Part shown: positions 23,677 to 36,300 of the stretch, piece after piece
How positions within the stretch are numbered: the first letter of the stretch is position 1
How the letters are laid out: the number at the start of each line of letters is the position of its first letter
Made by a program: the position numbers and the translations under genes
Source of the DNA: Plantago major
Lineage: Eukaryota; Streptophyta; Magnoliopsida; Lamiales; Plantaginaceae
DNA length: 64,000 nucleotides
Direction: 5' to 3'
NCBI GenBank assembly: GCA_026545765.1
Contig: CM048839.1
Coordinates: 19,468,566 to 19,532,565, forward strand
Notes under the pieces: generated by a model
Databases searched by the model: none
What the model was told of the DNA's origin: nothing
Seen by the model: only the letters and a program-made list of their open reading frames with translations

Positions 23677-25000
23677 TGAAAGTATATATGTCCTAGAGAC
23701 AATCAAATTGAGGGCAAATATACATATTCGATTCAGTATTTATTTATGATTACTGTTCATCTATAAATAGGCATTACAGTATGTAAATATTATTATTTGT
23801 TTGTTTGTAATTGTTTACATATGTGTTCCCATGCATGAGCTTTATGTTATTACTAAAAATGTGAGATCTTGAGTGACGTAACATAGCTCTAAAATAGCCC
23901 CAATCAATGATAATCGAGAATGGGATATCGATGATGCATTGGAGATTGGCATGCGGTCTGCATCATATCCTTTGAGGGTGCAATAGTTCTCACGACTACG
24001 AATTACTTGGTAATCCGTGATGGACACTTTAGGGAGTGTTGGTATATCCAGCCGAAAAACCGTTTGATGTACTCTATTTACATGTCTACGGAAGTAACAG
24101 TTTGTAGGGTGATGTAATAGTCCTTTTACTTGATGTCAATACGTACATGTGTGGAGTGGTGTTCTCTGACCATGACCAATGCTTGCACTCCTTGCAGGGG
24201 TAGATACGGCATGTGTTGGGCATATCACGAAACACATGTTGGTAGTAGTTGAACCAATAAAGGATTCATTTCTCAAAATAGACTTGAGAGAGCACTTAAA
24301 TTCTCATTACTAGTTTGATCAGAGTCGTTGACCAATGCAAGATATATTTGGAATGGCGTTCAAATATTATGGATCAATTAGTAGAATAAGATAAATGGAT
24401 TAAGTTATTGGAACAGACACTAAATCAAGTTCTAGACTTAATCGAGTGTTCGCAAATGAAAGGACCGTATCATCATAAGTTCTACATTACAGGTGGTTTG
24501 CAATCCTCGCAAACGTTCCTTATGTATTAAGAATGTTTGGTAAATTGTCTAAGAGTTTTACCAAACCTTAATTAGATTAGTGCTTACCCAAAATAGATAA
24601 AGAAAAATAAGTTGGGCCTGGTGGGTTTCGAACCAGTGACTTGATGCTTGATGGATTTAAGCCCAACCAACTAGGCTAGGAGTCCTCATCATCATAGATT
24701 GCATTCCGATTATATTAGAACATATATGATCTGCGTGACCATATAATAACACACACGTTTATCTTCTTTCTTATTGGCAACAACATCTTTCTTCATCATG
24801 ATTCAATTCTCCTAAACCTACTCACTAAATAGTTTAGTCTAGTTTCGAACAAGAACATCATAGCGTTCTTCGGTAGAATAAAGCCCCGTGGATACCAAGG
24901 TATAGGAAGGCCAATCATGATGTATAGGATTCAACATCTCATACATGACGAACATATTCGGAATACTTGACGAACATATTCGCATAAGAGCTTTAAGGTT
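23677..25000 (+). mobile_element. Copia LTR (3' LTR of the remnant)
   Basis: It begins TGAAAGTATATATGTCCTAG immediately after the polypurine tract and contains the CTATAAATAGGCATTAC promoter stretch at 23761-23778. A tRNA-like scrap (TGGGTTTCGAACCAGTGAC) near 24630 is part of it rather than a gene. The right end could not be fixed; about 25000 is an estimate, and a nested insertion may begin around 25.1 kb. Confidence 0.5.
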
Positions 25001-25099
25001 TTAAAGTTGTTGTATGGAAAGCTAGTGCGACAAGTAAGTATTGTTTTGCTTGTTTTACGTTATATAGTCATTGGATCAAGATTAATATGTGATGTGCTC

Positions 25100-26455
25100 A
25101 AATTAATACTTAGAAAAAAAGTAGTAAGCAGTTGTTGTAGACAGGCAATGCTAACCACAGGATCGTTCGCTAAGGAATCAATTAAACTACCACAACGGTT
25201 TGAAAGCAAACAGTGACTTGTGAAAATAGATTGATTTGTAAGATGGTTGTTTCTAAAAACTAGAATAAGATAAAGCAAATAAAGTTTTTTAACAATGAGA
25301 GAAGATGAACACAGTAGTAATGATCAAGTAATGCTAATTCGTTCTAGGGCAATCATTCATATTTGTCACACGGTCGGCGTACAGAAATCAATCAATCCAA
25401 TTCAACCAATCTTATTTGAATATTTCAAACTAGATTAATCGTTGGTTGTCAATCCACGATCCTTAACCGAAAATGATTTTGAAAGTCTTGAACTAGCTTA
25501 TTGGATTGAAGGTTTTACGAAGATTTTGAACTAGACGAACCCTATAAACGAATATACAATACTATCACATAACTACCGTGTTCGGAATGGTTTAATTAGC
25601 TACTCATGATAGAAGCAAGGATCAAATAATTCAAGATATTGCTCATGTTAAACATAAACAGAATGATAATCGCATGCAAGCTCATACAATTCGACAACAA
25701 GAACATGAACGAATTGTAAAGAGATAAGCAATAGAGAATTACCACAATAATCAGAAATTTGATATCAATCCTTCAATCAAAGATAAAACCAAGCTCCAAT
25801 GTGTTTCAATGTCAAGAATAATGTCTAGGAGTCTCTTTTTCTATGAAAAAATCAAGTATATGAAGTTATGGCAAAAGAAATACCTAATTCTAACCTAAAA
25901 AGGAGTTTTTTTTCGCTGAATCTGTGAGGTTTTATCGCAAATGTCGCCGCGGCAGGCAAAATAGCTCGCCCCGGCGAGACACTGTTTAGGCTCCCAAATT
26001 GCTCTCGCAAAATCTCGTCGCGGCGAGCTTAAAACCTCTGTAACTTTTGCTGCAGATAGAATTTGTCCATGCTTCCAAAAATAAAGTTGTAGCCCTTTGA
26101 ATTATCTTTATGTGGCCACCAAGCTCATGTCAATCGGACATCATATGAGATATTTATGGCCAAAATGGCTAGACTGCTCCGTAAAACTTCACTTTTGCAA
26201 GCTTCGCTAAAACGGCTCTCAAATCTTCGTCCGAACTCCGAATCCACTTCCGTTTTCGCCCAGTTACTCCACATTCAAAGATCTAGAACCAAGTTTTCAC
26301 TACGATTTTCACCTTCGGAACACAAAAATCCTACAAAACACAAACAAAGCACCAGAGCATAAAAACGTACAAAAACACTATAAAACTAAGGTCAAAGACT
26401 AACAAAAGACCGCTAAAAAGGACCAAATGAGACATTAGAATATTGTCTCATCAAT
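25100..26455. mobile_element. Unclassified repeat-like tract, possibly nested
   Basis: This stretch lacks genes and reads like non-coding retroelement sequence. It ends in GAGACATTAGAATATTGTCT followed by ATTCCGCTGCATTAACC, which resembles the continuation of a copia LTR or leader. This suggests an insertion into an older element. No paired termini were identified, so the class is unknown. Confidence 0.3.
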
Positions 26456-26533
26456 ATGCAATAAAATTTTTGAATTCCGCTGCATTAACCTAGGGTTTAC
26501 GTTGCATATTTACAACATTTATCTTCTTCCCTA

Positions 26534-26722
26534 ATGGCTGAAGATCAAGAAATCAGAAAATCAAATTCAAAGCTTACAATCCTACCCCTAATCGCACTCA
26601 TCTTCTGGAGCAATAATTTAATCTTTGCCAACGACTCTTTCTTTTACCAACAGAAGTCTTTTCTCCAGCAAATATCTAGCAAAGAGGTGTTGGGGAATTG
26701 GTTGCAAGAGGCAACTAATTGA
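26534..26722 (+). pseudogene. N-terminal fragment like a plant polyamine (PUT/LAT) transporter
   Basis: The 62-residue frame starts MAEDQEIRKSNSKLTILPLI and continues ALIFW. Plant polyamine uptake transporters (amino-acid permease superfamily) begin with a short acidic arm followed by KLTxLPLIxLIFYEVSGGPFG. The match covers about the first 25 residues, to the start of the first membrane segment. After FW the sequence diverges, and the conserved GGPFG motif and all other membrane segments are missing. It is most likely a captured or truncated first-exon scrap, not a working gene. The similarity is recalled from the family, not searched. Confidence 0.45.
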
Positions 26723-26739
26723 GAGCAAAAAAATGTCAT

Positions 26740-27420
26740 GTGTTATAAAGTGTTAAGTGGGTAACTTTGAGCGAATATTTATCTAAGTTCCACTGCTCGG
26801 TTTTTAACTAAAAAATCCCAAGCAAATATGGTCGAATGTTAATCTTTTTGCTACAATTTTCCATGGAATGCAGTTTTTGGCCTTAAAGTATGTTATTATT
26901 TGAGAATTAAGATGGCAGTTTCTATTTGGCTACTAATGGTGAAAATAGTCGTTACGTTTTTCTACAGCTATATATATCTCATCCCACACTTGAGAAAAAC
27001 ACACCTGAAATTCTCCTTCTCTTCTATCCTCTGTTTTCTTTCTGCATATTAGATATTCGAGTGTTCTTCACCACAAAAGTTCGACATAGCTTCTGTTGCT
27101 GAGCTTCCAGTAGTTGCTGAGTTTGGGTGTTGTACCTTGGGAGATAATTGTCCGAGGAAGGCCTGAAGCTTATTAAGGCGGACAAATTTAGCTTAAGGGG
27201 AAACGGTCACACCGCTGTCTCGTCCAGGATTAAATCCAAATTCCTTATTTTGTTTTTGGTTCGTAAACAAGTTACAATAGGTGTGTTTGAGTTTCATCTT
27301 TGTACTGTTTGAACATATTTGTACTAATAATTCTTGCAGCTAAATTGCTAACCGGAATCAACAAGAGGCACATTAAAATCGAAGCCCCATAATGTAAGCC
27401 AAAATGTCTCTCTTCATTGG
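26740..27420 (+). mobile_element. LTR-like fragment
   Basis: A TATA-like GCTATATATATCTC at about 26968 is followed by a C/T-rich leader and then GGCGGACAAATTTAGCTTAA and CTCGTCCAGGATTAAATCC at 27178-27238. This layout and wording are familiar from U3-R-U5 of plant copia LTRs. No second LTR or pol was found nearby, so it would be a solo or truncated LTR. Boundaries are unknown. Confidence 0.35.
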
Positions 27421-28390
27421 GATAATTGGAAATCCAACTCTACCTTGCACTCATCTTCTACGAAGTTCCGGTGGTCCATTTCGGAGTAGAATACTCAGTC
27501 CGAGCTGGGGATATCCTCTTTTATCTCTAGTAGGGCTCTTGATTTCCCCCATTTGATTGATAACCAAATAACTAAGGACTCAGAAGTGTCTTTCGCGGGA
27601 TGAGTCATGAATGAACGAAGTTGGTGGAAAATTGTACGTAATTCTTGTAATTCAAATAGCTTCCTCTTTATCTTCTTCGGCTAAGTTTTTTTGAGTGAAA
27701 ATCATCAATGAAGAAAAAGGAAAGGTGGAAGACTAAAACAATGTGATAGGCACCTAAGGACGCGATACAGAATAAGAAAGACACAGAGAAAAAGACTGGG
27801 TTGTTCAGTTATCTTTCTCTAATGCTTCTTGCAAAAATCAACTCGTTTGAATTCTTTTTATCGTTACAGGGACTCAAATGAAAGTTATGGAAACTAAAAA
27901 CCCTACAATTGAGAATTTAACAGACCTAATTGTAAAATTAAAAATGTTATAGGGACTGAATTGAACTTTTAGAAAGTTGAAGGGTGATGATATTCTGAAA
28001 ACCACAAAATTGAAGGGTTTACCTTTTGAAAATTCTATTTTGTTCAAGGACTTAAGTTGTAAATACATTGTTTGGCTGTTTGCAAAAGATGATAATTGAA
28101 AAAGGGCAAAAAAGATTTTTCCTGGATTTAATTCGCCAAAAGTCAAATTCGTGGACTTAAATGTAATTGATTTTTATAGCTCTGGACTTGCATGTTATTA
28201 TTTAACTAACGGGTATCCATCCGTAATAAGAATATCTAAGAGGGGGTGTGGATGTAATTTGCCCTTCCTACTAATTAGTAATACATAATATCTTTACCAC
28301 AATTTAGTGTCTATATATCTAATTTCAAATATGCCCTCTAACTAAATACTAAATATAGTATATATTTAATCTTCAATCATCTATTAGAAT
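27421..28390. other. Intergenic DNA, repeat-like
   Basis: No gene. The stretch 27870-28270 (phrases such as TAGGGACTGAATTGAACTTT) resembles dispersed plant repeats, but no termini were resolved. Confidence 0.3.
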
Positions 28391-28394
28391 CTGT

Positions 28395-28815
28395 CAAGCA
28401 CCATCAAAATAAATGATCGTTCTCATTTAACATCATTTAATTGCAAGCATCATTTAGCATTATATTACAAGTATCATCCAATACGGAACAAGCATCATAT
28501 TATGCTGCATGCACCATTTAGCATTACATTACAAGCATTCAATACGAAACAAGCATCCAATACGAAACAATCATCATATTAGTACTGCAAGTATCATTTA
28601 GCATTAAATTACAAGTATCATATAATACAAGTATCAAGTACGGAACAAGCATCATTTAGCATTAAATTACAAGCATCATTTAGCATTAAATTACAAACAT
28701 CATATAATACAAGTCTCCAAAACGAAACAAGCATCATATACACATGCACCATTGATACATCAAAGTATCAAGCATCATTCTTCAATAGTTACAACATGCA
28801 TCAAGTATCATTTAG
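28395..28815. repeat. Degenerate AT-rich minisatellite
   Basis: Tandem and interspersed copies of a unit near 24 bp, consensus ACAAGCATCATTTAGCATTA plus AATT, mixed with a related unit containing CATATAATACAAGTATC. Spacing is irregular, units vary, and there are no unique spacers. Confidence 0.75.
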
Positions 28816-30377
28816 AAAGCATCCAAATTTGAATGAGGAAAACAAAAAATAAGTCAATGCAACCCACTAATTGAATACATGCCAATAGAATTAAGTTAAT
28901 GAGGTACGATGTTAATAAGGAAACATGAACATAAAACAAAAAACTTGATAATGGAGGATGTAGGAAGCTAAAAGGTTGATTATTGTGATGATGATTCTTG
29001 TATCAATCAGCAGATGCTTGTATCAATTAGCAGATGCTTGCTTATTTCAAATGGCGTATGTCGTGTGAACGTGTTGATAATGGTGTGTTTTGAATTAGTA
29101 TTTTGATTTAGTTTCATATAAATAAGGGATTGATTTTTATTAATAATGGTATATTTAATTTCAAATTTACTAAAAATAATAAAATTACTAATTTGTAGTA
29201 AGTTATTTTTTATTATGTATAACTAAAGTGTAAGAAGTTTTTGATAGTTGCACTAATCTAATTTGTAATTATTAAAAAAAAAAAATTCTGCACGAAAATT
29301 TCATTCAATGACAGATTCAACCGCCCGCCATCATACCTCCATTCCAAAAAATGCCGATGAGAAAGTAAAAAGACTTCTTCATCGCTCAAATGTCCATTCA
29401 CCCGATATATCGAACTCGATTCTGACTGCACAAGTAAGTCGTTTTTCGGCTTTTGCCTGCAAAGCTTACAATTATGAAATCCGATCAGATGTATGCTAGC
29501 GTAATTTTGTTCACAGTCCGATGCCTTTTGATGCTCCCAGTGTACTGTTGTGATTTGTTCTGATTAATGTATGTTGCATACTACAGTTAATGGTTACCTT
29601 GTTCGACTGTGATGGTCGATAGAATTTTTCATTCCATTCGGAGGATTTATATTGTCTGATGATGTTACCTGAGCTGGAAAAAACTAAATTACATACTGAA
29701 GTTATGATAATCAACTGGAGGTTTGCATAGTATATGCAGATTCATTCATTTAGAGGCTTTTTTTTTATTTTTAGTTTTATTTTTTGTGTATAAGCTCTCA
29801 CGATGAATTTATGGTGCTCCCACAAATGCCAGAGAGTTGTAAAAACTTGAAACCGGAGAACTTTTGTTTCCTCATGGCTAAAATATTTGTTAATCAGAGG
29901 AATCTATGCACGCACGGGTACCTTGTGAAGGTTAATTGTGTCTGCATTGTTCAGAAGCATGCAATCTGATCAAAGGTAAGTTTGCTTACTCAACTTACTG
30001 TAATCATGTTCATTTTGAACGTATAGTCGTAAGGTTTCAGTGTGTGCATGGTGTAATATTGCAATCAATGTGCAATTAGACATAAGGCATGCCTGCACGA
30101 TAGTTAGTGCTTTTGTGTCTATCTAAATCTGGATGTGGTGATCGTCATTTTTGCAAATTTCAATTCCAGGTGCTGTGCATGGTTTGACAATGTTATTCCT
30201 ACTAGTTGAAAACAAATACACACTTACACTATACACACTTACAGATCTGCATTTGTATACAGATTATGTTATTTACAAGACCTTGTACAGAATAACAAAC
30301 TTTACTGTACTCGAGCCCGAAAACAATAACAACCATAACAAAAAACCTCAAAACTGACACAAACTGACACATAATAA
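28816..30377. other. Intergenic DNA and 3' flank of the giant gene
   Basis: No gene is supported. The right few hundred bases should include the 3' UTR of the giant minus-strand gene ending at 30378. A short plus-strand frame at 29308-29499 has no family features. Confidence 0.35.
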
Positions 30378-33300
30378 TTATTGAGGGGCTTTTTTGGGAG
30401 ATGGCGGCTTAGGATGAGGGGACTTGCCAGTAATCGCTTTCTTTACTTTGGCGATTGAATGCTTCATTTTGGATCCGACACCTGAAAGTAAGTTGTGTGA
30501 CTTCTTAGGAGTAACTTTAACATCTGCATCTCCAGCTTCAACCATTACTGGCGCTTCAGAGCCGCAGTCTGACATGTGGTGTTCTCCTGATTCCTCCCCA
30601 CTGTCCTTCTCTTCATCAGTTTTCGCTTCCTCTTGTTCAACCAGCTGTGCTTTTTCTGCATGCAGATTTTCCTTGCTGATAGCTGGCTCTTTTTCAGCAG
30701 TACATTTGTCAGCTGTAGGAATGATTTTTTTCGCAGCTACTTCATGAAGAAGGTGTGAAAGTGAAGAATGAGGAACCTCTGTGGATTCAGTCTTCTCACT
30801 CACGTCTGCTGTCTCTTCACCCTTTCTTGCCTCGTTTCCGCAAATTTCTTCTTCTTCTAGTGCTTGTTTAGAAGGTTTCAGTTTTTCAGCTTCAGCTAGG
30901 GAGGAGCATTCTTTAAAGATCTTACTTTTAGGTTCAGGGATATTTTTGTTACAAACTGAACTATTGGGGCTGGTATTCCCAGCAAGATCTACTGGTAGAT
31001 CAACTTGTTCATCTGTTGGAAAATCAATTTTCTCAGCCTCAATGCAGTCTTTTTCATTGTAATATTCAGTTGACCTGCCTTGCATATCAGCTTCGCTTTC
31101 TTTTTCCTTATAAGTTTCAGCTGAAAGCATCACCAGTTTCTGTAGAATTGGTTGCATGTCTATGTCAGCTCAATAATTAATAGATAAGTGGTGACATAGT
31201 TACAAGTGTTTTGAAATTTTACCTCATCCCTAAACTCCATATTGTCCGAGGTGCAAGTTTTGTTCTGTATGTCTCGTTCACTTGCTTTCCCCATTGAAGG
31301 TTCAGAGAGTATTAGGCTTCTGTGTTTGATCTCACTGTCGTCTTCCTGTGTGATTGTGGTTGAATTTGTGTCTCCTTCAGTACCTTCAAAATCCTCGGTG
31401 GTCTTTTGTGTCAGCTTCGAAGGTGCAGCTTCTGGCAGTTTATCCTCATTAGCTTCTTCTACTACAGTGGAACAGTGTACGTCTTGGGAAAGCAACCCTG
31501 CTTCTTTTATCATTCCAGCATCGACATAATCAGCTCCTGCCGTGTTCTCTTTGCTCTCCAAAAGCACTATCTTAGAGCCTTCAACCTGCAGAACAGGTGA
31601 CTGTGTATTGAGTCATATGCACGAGTAGATAGAGATTATTTAAGTGAACCTCTGTAGTATATGACTCAAAGTATGTGAACTTAAGTGTTGAAGAAACTAA
31701 GGTGCCTTCAAATAGTTGTCAGACCTCTGTCTTTTCAGTTGGACTACTTATGACTTCATACATCTCCTCTTGCTTTATTTGTGCATTTTCTCCTTGATTG
31801 ACTTCATTCTTTTGGCAACTTCCTTGGATGATTTCTTCCTCAGTTGAAGCATTCTCTGTATATTGATCTTCTTTACCAACCTGCAGTTTTATATCAGTAG
31901 ATGATGGTAAGATATTATCCAGTTATCACAACAGGAATAAATTCTTTAAAAAATATGTCCAGCCTGGTAACGAACCTTTTCTCTAGACACATTGGCTTGA
32001 GTGGCCTCTGTTGGTTCATATGCTGTTTGAGTCTCTTTCTCTATTTCCCCTGACACAATTTCTGCCGGCTCTGTGTTAAAACTCACACCCTTCATTTCAG
32101 CTTCTTTTGCTTCTGAGGTTACATTGCAAATCTGAACTTGGGTCATAGATTCAAGAACCTCGTCTAGGCTCTTGGGAACTGGATTCTCTTTGTTTTCTGC
32201 AATATCACCAGCTTCTGATACTTTCTGTTTTACTACTTCCTCCTTTTTGTCCTCTTCTGTTTCTTGATTTTCAGGTTCTTCCAATTCTCTTACTGTAAGC
32301 CCTTCTCCATCCAATGCAGATTGGTTGATTGATCCTGCAAGGAAGTCATCTGCTGTTTCTGTTGATGTCAACTCTTTAGTTTCTATTGTTATCTCATTTA
32401 CAACGTCTTGAGATGCTCCCTCAAGCTTTGGCATCTCATTAGTGAAATCAGATGCTCCTGTGACATTTTGGGAAGCACTCACGGACAACTCTTCCTGTAT
32501 ATCTTTCTCGGTGGCTCCTCCCACAGGGTTTTCTTGCGTTTCCAGTTCTGTATCCCTGCATGAGACAATTGCCTCGGCACCATCTTTTGGATCTGCCTTG
32601 ACCTGACTCTCCTTTGTTGGATTTTCGGTGGAGTCATCATCAAGCCCTTCCATCGTTTCACACCCTGTGCTCTGTTTGCTACTAGTTTCTTCTATGCTCT
32701 TGTGAGCATTATTCTCTTCTGCTTCAGATATCCTGCTGGTGACATCTTGAAATTTATGGCTTATCTCTGCCACTTCTGAAACTTCTGTATGTAACTCGTT
32801 CTTATCACGATCGGAATCTTCAGCAGTGATTACCACCACTTCTGTAGCATCTGAATCTTTTGTTTCTGTTCCCTCCTCCTGTTCGACATAAATTTAGTTT
32901 CGCTGTCGTAAAGATAACAGAATATCTTGTTTCCAAAAACACTTAAAAGGGGTTTTACTAATTCATTTAGCTTACCTCTTGCTGTAGTATATCAACAGCA
33001 GTTCTAATTTGAAGATCCTTATGGTCACCCTCTTCCTTGACCATCTCTTTAGCTTCCACGCAGCGTTGAACATCCTCAATATTTCCAGTCACCTGCATTT
33101 ATATATATATCAGGTGATATCCTCGGGATATGTTATATCAACATGTACCAGTTATTCATCAAATTGAATAAAGAAACTCCACGATAAGTCTTGAAATTAA
33201 TTTGAAGATCCTCGGGATATATTATATCAACATGTACAGTTTTCCCTTGAAGATACAAGTACCTTCTTTAGTAAATATATTAACCTATCGAATCCTTTCC

Positions 33301-36300
33301 ATGATAAGGCTGGAAATTAAGTCATTCATACAAACTTGACAATGTGCACGCCTCATTTATTTAAACTGACCTCTGTATCAGGTTGCATGTTTATTTTCTC
33401 TTCACATGACACCACATCTTTCACCTTTTCAGCAGGAGAATCTGTGAAGCCTTCTATTTGCTCACTAAGCTCTTGAGTGGTTTGTGTAGAATTATCGGTA
33501 TGTTTTTCAGACTTATGATGGATCTCTGCCACCTATAAAAGAAACGAATCTCTTTTCAAAAGGTGCACAAAAATATTTATTTTGTTTCACAGCTCCAGAC
33601 CAGAGTATATAAATCACGAAGGAAATGCTAGAAATATTATGAACCTCTTGAATTTGACTCTTGTTGATATCCTTTTCCTGTCCATTGATATCTTCAATTA
33701 TTGCTCCACCATGCACACTTTCACCATTGTCAGTGGACATTTCCCCCTCAAGTTCTGTTGTCTATTTACAAAGAAAAGGAAAGCTAATACTACTGGAAAT
33801 GTAATTGAAAAATGACAATTTGAAAATTCTTTCAGTAAATGCTTTATTTGCACTTACCTTGTTGGAAGTCTGTATTGAACCATGAGCTGTAACTTCAGTA
33901 TCTACAGAGTTAGGTTCAGTGCGTTGTTCCTTGCCCGTCATATGCAAATCAGTTTCTCTGTCCTCGATTGTATCTGGATCCTCGAGCACCTGCAGGGATA
34001 CTTATTTTATTCGTTGGTCACAGAACATGGAAGTATTTGGACAACTAATTTGAGAGGATTGATTAAAACCATTTACCTTCGTTTGACAGACCTCATTTAT
34101 TTCCTTGCTTAGGTGTTCTGGTTGTGATGCCACAATGTTGGCATCATCTCCTTTTGATGAGATGTCTTCATTATCATTCTTAGGATCAGTAGCCACTCTC
34201 AATGATTCTACTTGCTGCTCGCTCTCTCCTTCTTCATTTGCTACTATGGTATCCTGGCACGATTCTTTATCCTTGCCCTTACTTAATGCTTCGCCGTCCT
34301 CTGAAGTTACATCCAGTGTAGACTCTTCATTAGCTATTTCTTCCTTTACTACTTCGTTGTCTTTACATAATGCTGCTTCCTGCTCAGGAGCTGCGTGCAA
34401 AGTGCTTAAAAGTTTCTCCTCACCTTTCATATCCTCAACTATTTCCATTTCTTGACTTACTGCTTTATTACCAGTTCCAATCAATGGCTCCACAGGCTTC
34501 TCTTCTCTTGCTTCCTTGCTCGTTGCTTCACTCTTTTGGCTTAATGCTTTATCATCTTCACGAGTTACATCCAGGGACTTCGTGGATATTTCCCCCTCCA
34601 ATTCTGCAGTTGCTATTTCCTTATCTTGAATCAAGGAGTTATCAACTTGAAAAACTACATGTAAGGACTCCACAGGTTTCTCTGGTACTTCCCCATCCAG
34701 GTCCTTGTCTTGATTCAAAGAGTTATCATCCTTGCAAGCTACATGTAAGGACTCCACATGTTTCTCCTCATTTGCTTCCTCCGTGTCCTCTATCAAATCT
34801 TTGTCCAATAACTTTGCGGCCGCCTCCTCTTCAGGTAATATACCTATTTCCCTGTGTTGAATCGAAGAGCTATCATCTTGATAAGATACGTGCAAGGACT
34901 CCATGTGCTCCTCCTTTGTTTCCTCTATCTCCTTATCGGAATCTTTATCCAATGACTCTGTAGGTGTCTCCTCCTCCAATTTTGCGCGTACCTTTTCTGT
35001 GTCTTGATTGAAGGAGTCATCATCCTTGCAAATTCCATTCAAGGATTCCACGGAATTTCTATCGACATCCCTTGTGAAAGTTTCAAGTGCATTTTGTTGT
35101 TCACTCTCCTGGTTGAATTGTTCCACTTGTTTAGTTTGAGAGTCATCAACCTGGGTCAAGACATTTCCTTTGCTTCCCTCATGCGAAATAATTGCCATTA
35201 CATTCTGCAATGAAAATAACAGAAAAAACAACTCTAATGAGTTTGAAAAATGAACTGTTTCCTCTTATCCACCAAAAAGATGTTATTAATAGCTTATTAT
35301 GAGCAAAAGTAAAGTTAGTAACAGTGACATCCACAAAAAAAGTTCGATTTTCAACTGTACCTCAGTGAGCTTTTCTTTGAGTTTTATATCCAAGGTTCCT
35401 TCAGGATCTGCAGTTAGAATTTGGTCCTCAGTAGGACATATTCTGTCTATGTCTTGCCTTGAGACAGATGATGTAACATCCTCATGGTCAATTTGTATGG
35501 GCTTCTCTCCATCTACCTCTGGCACTGTACCATATGGCAACTCGGACCTACTCTTGTCTTTGTGATCTTGATAAACTATAGGTTCAGCATCATTAGCATC
35601 TGCCGGTGGAGCTTTCCCCTGAAGTGGTTCTTCGCTTTCCTTCAATAAGTGCTCATCATGATTAAGTCGTGACACAGCCACACCAGTAAATGCGTTCTCT
35701 TCCATTTTCTCATTTGAAATACTCGGTGTTACATCCTGCAGAAAGGTGAAACATTCGTAACATTGTTTAGTTTCTATTTTCCTTGAAGAGCAAAGTCACT
35801 CAAATAAAGTTCAGGCATTACAAGGATGATTCAATGTACCTCAACAGATTCTTCCTCTCCGTCAACTGCACGGGCTGTCTTTTCTTCGAATGAACAATTG
35901 GAATCTATGTCTTGATTTGAGTCAGATGGTTCATTGACCTCTGGGGCTATTATCAAGTTCTCAGCAGGTTTTTCTATCTGTACTTCTTTCTCCAATAATG
36001 ATGTACCCTCTGCAGTTTTCTCCCTGCAAAGTGAATCATTGTTTTCAGCTTCATCCATCACATTTGACAAATCACTTGTGAATCCTGTCGAAGCTTCTGC
36101 TAAAGATGGTTTTTCATTATCTTTCTTCAAATGTTCCACTAATGACTCGTCTACTTGGATCGAAGATTTATCTACTATCTCCTTGTTAAGAACAATTGTT
36201 GTAACACCCTGCAGCAAAAACATCATACTACTATGAGATCTACAGGGAATAATTTCTTATTGTTATTTTGAGATCATTTTATTACTAGCTAAACTTCAAG

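Noticed and set aside
24610-24690. Possible tRNA gene (GGTTTCGAACCAGTG and neighbouring words)
   Set aside because: No cloverleaf could be built and no acceptor stem pairs. The sequence lies inside a copia LTR.
28395-28815. Possible CRISPR-like array
   Set aside because: Units are AT-rich and degenerate, with no unique spacers of constant length, and the context is a plant genome. It is a minisatellite.
29308-29499. 63-codon plus-strand frame
   Set aside because: No domain, homolog or splice context. It lies in repeat-rich flank.
31160-31222. 63-bp alternative intron leading to MQPILQ as the start of the last exon of the giant gene
   Set aside because: That acceptor would break the reading frame carried by the previous exon. 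The acceptor at 31140 keeps phase 0 and is preferred.
34105-34963. Plus-strand open frames of 116 and 197 codons
   Set aside because: They lie antisense to the 376-residue exon of the giant gene. The frames are open because GAA-rich exons read as Ser/Leu/Phe codons on the other strand.
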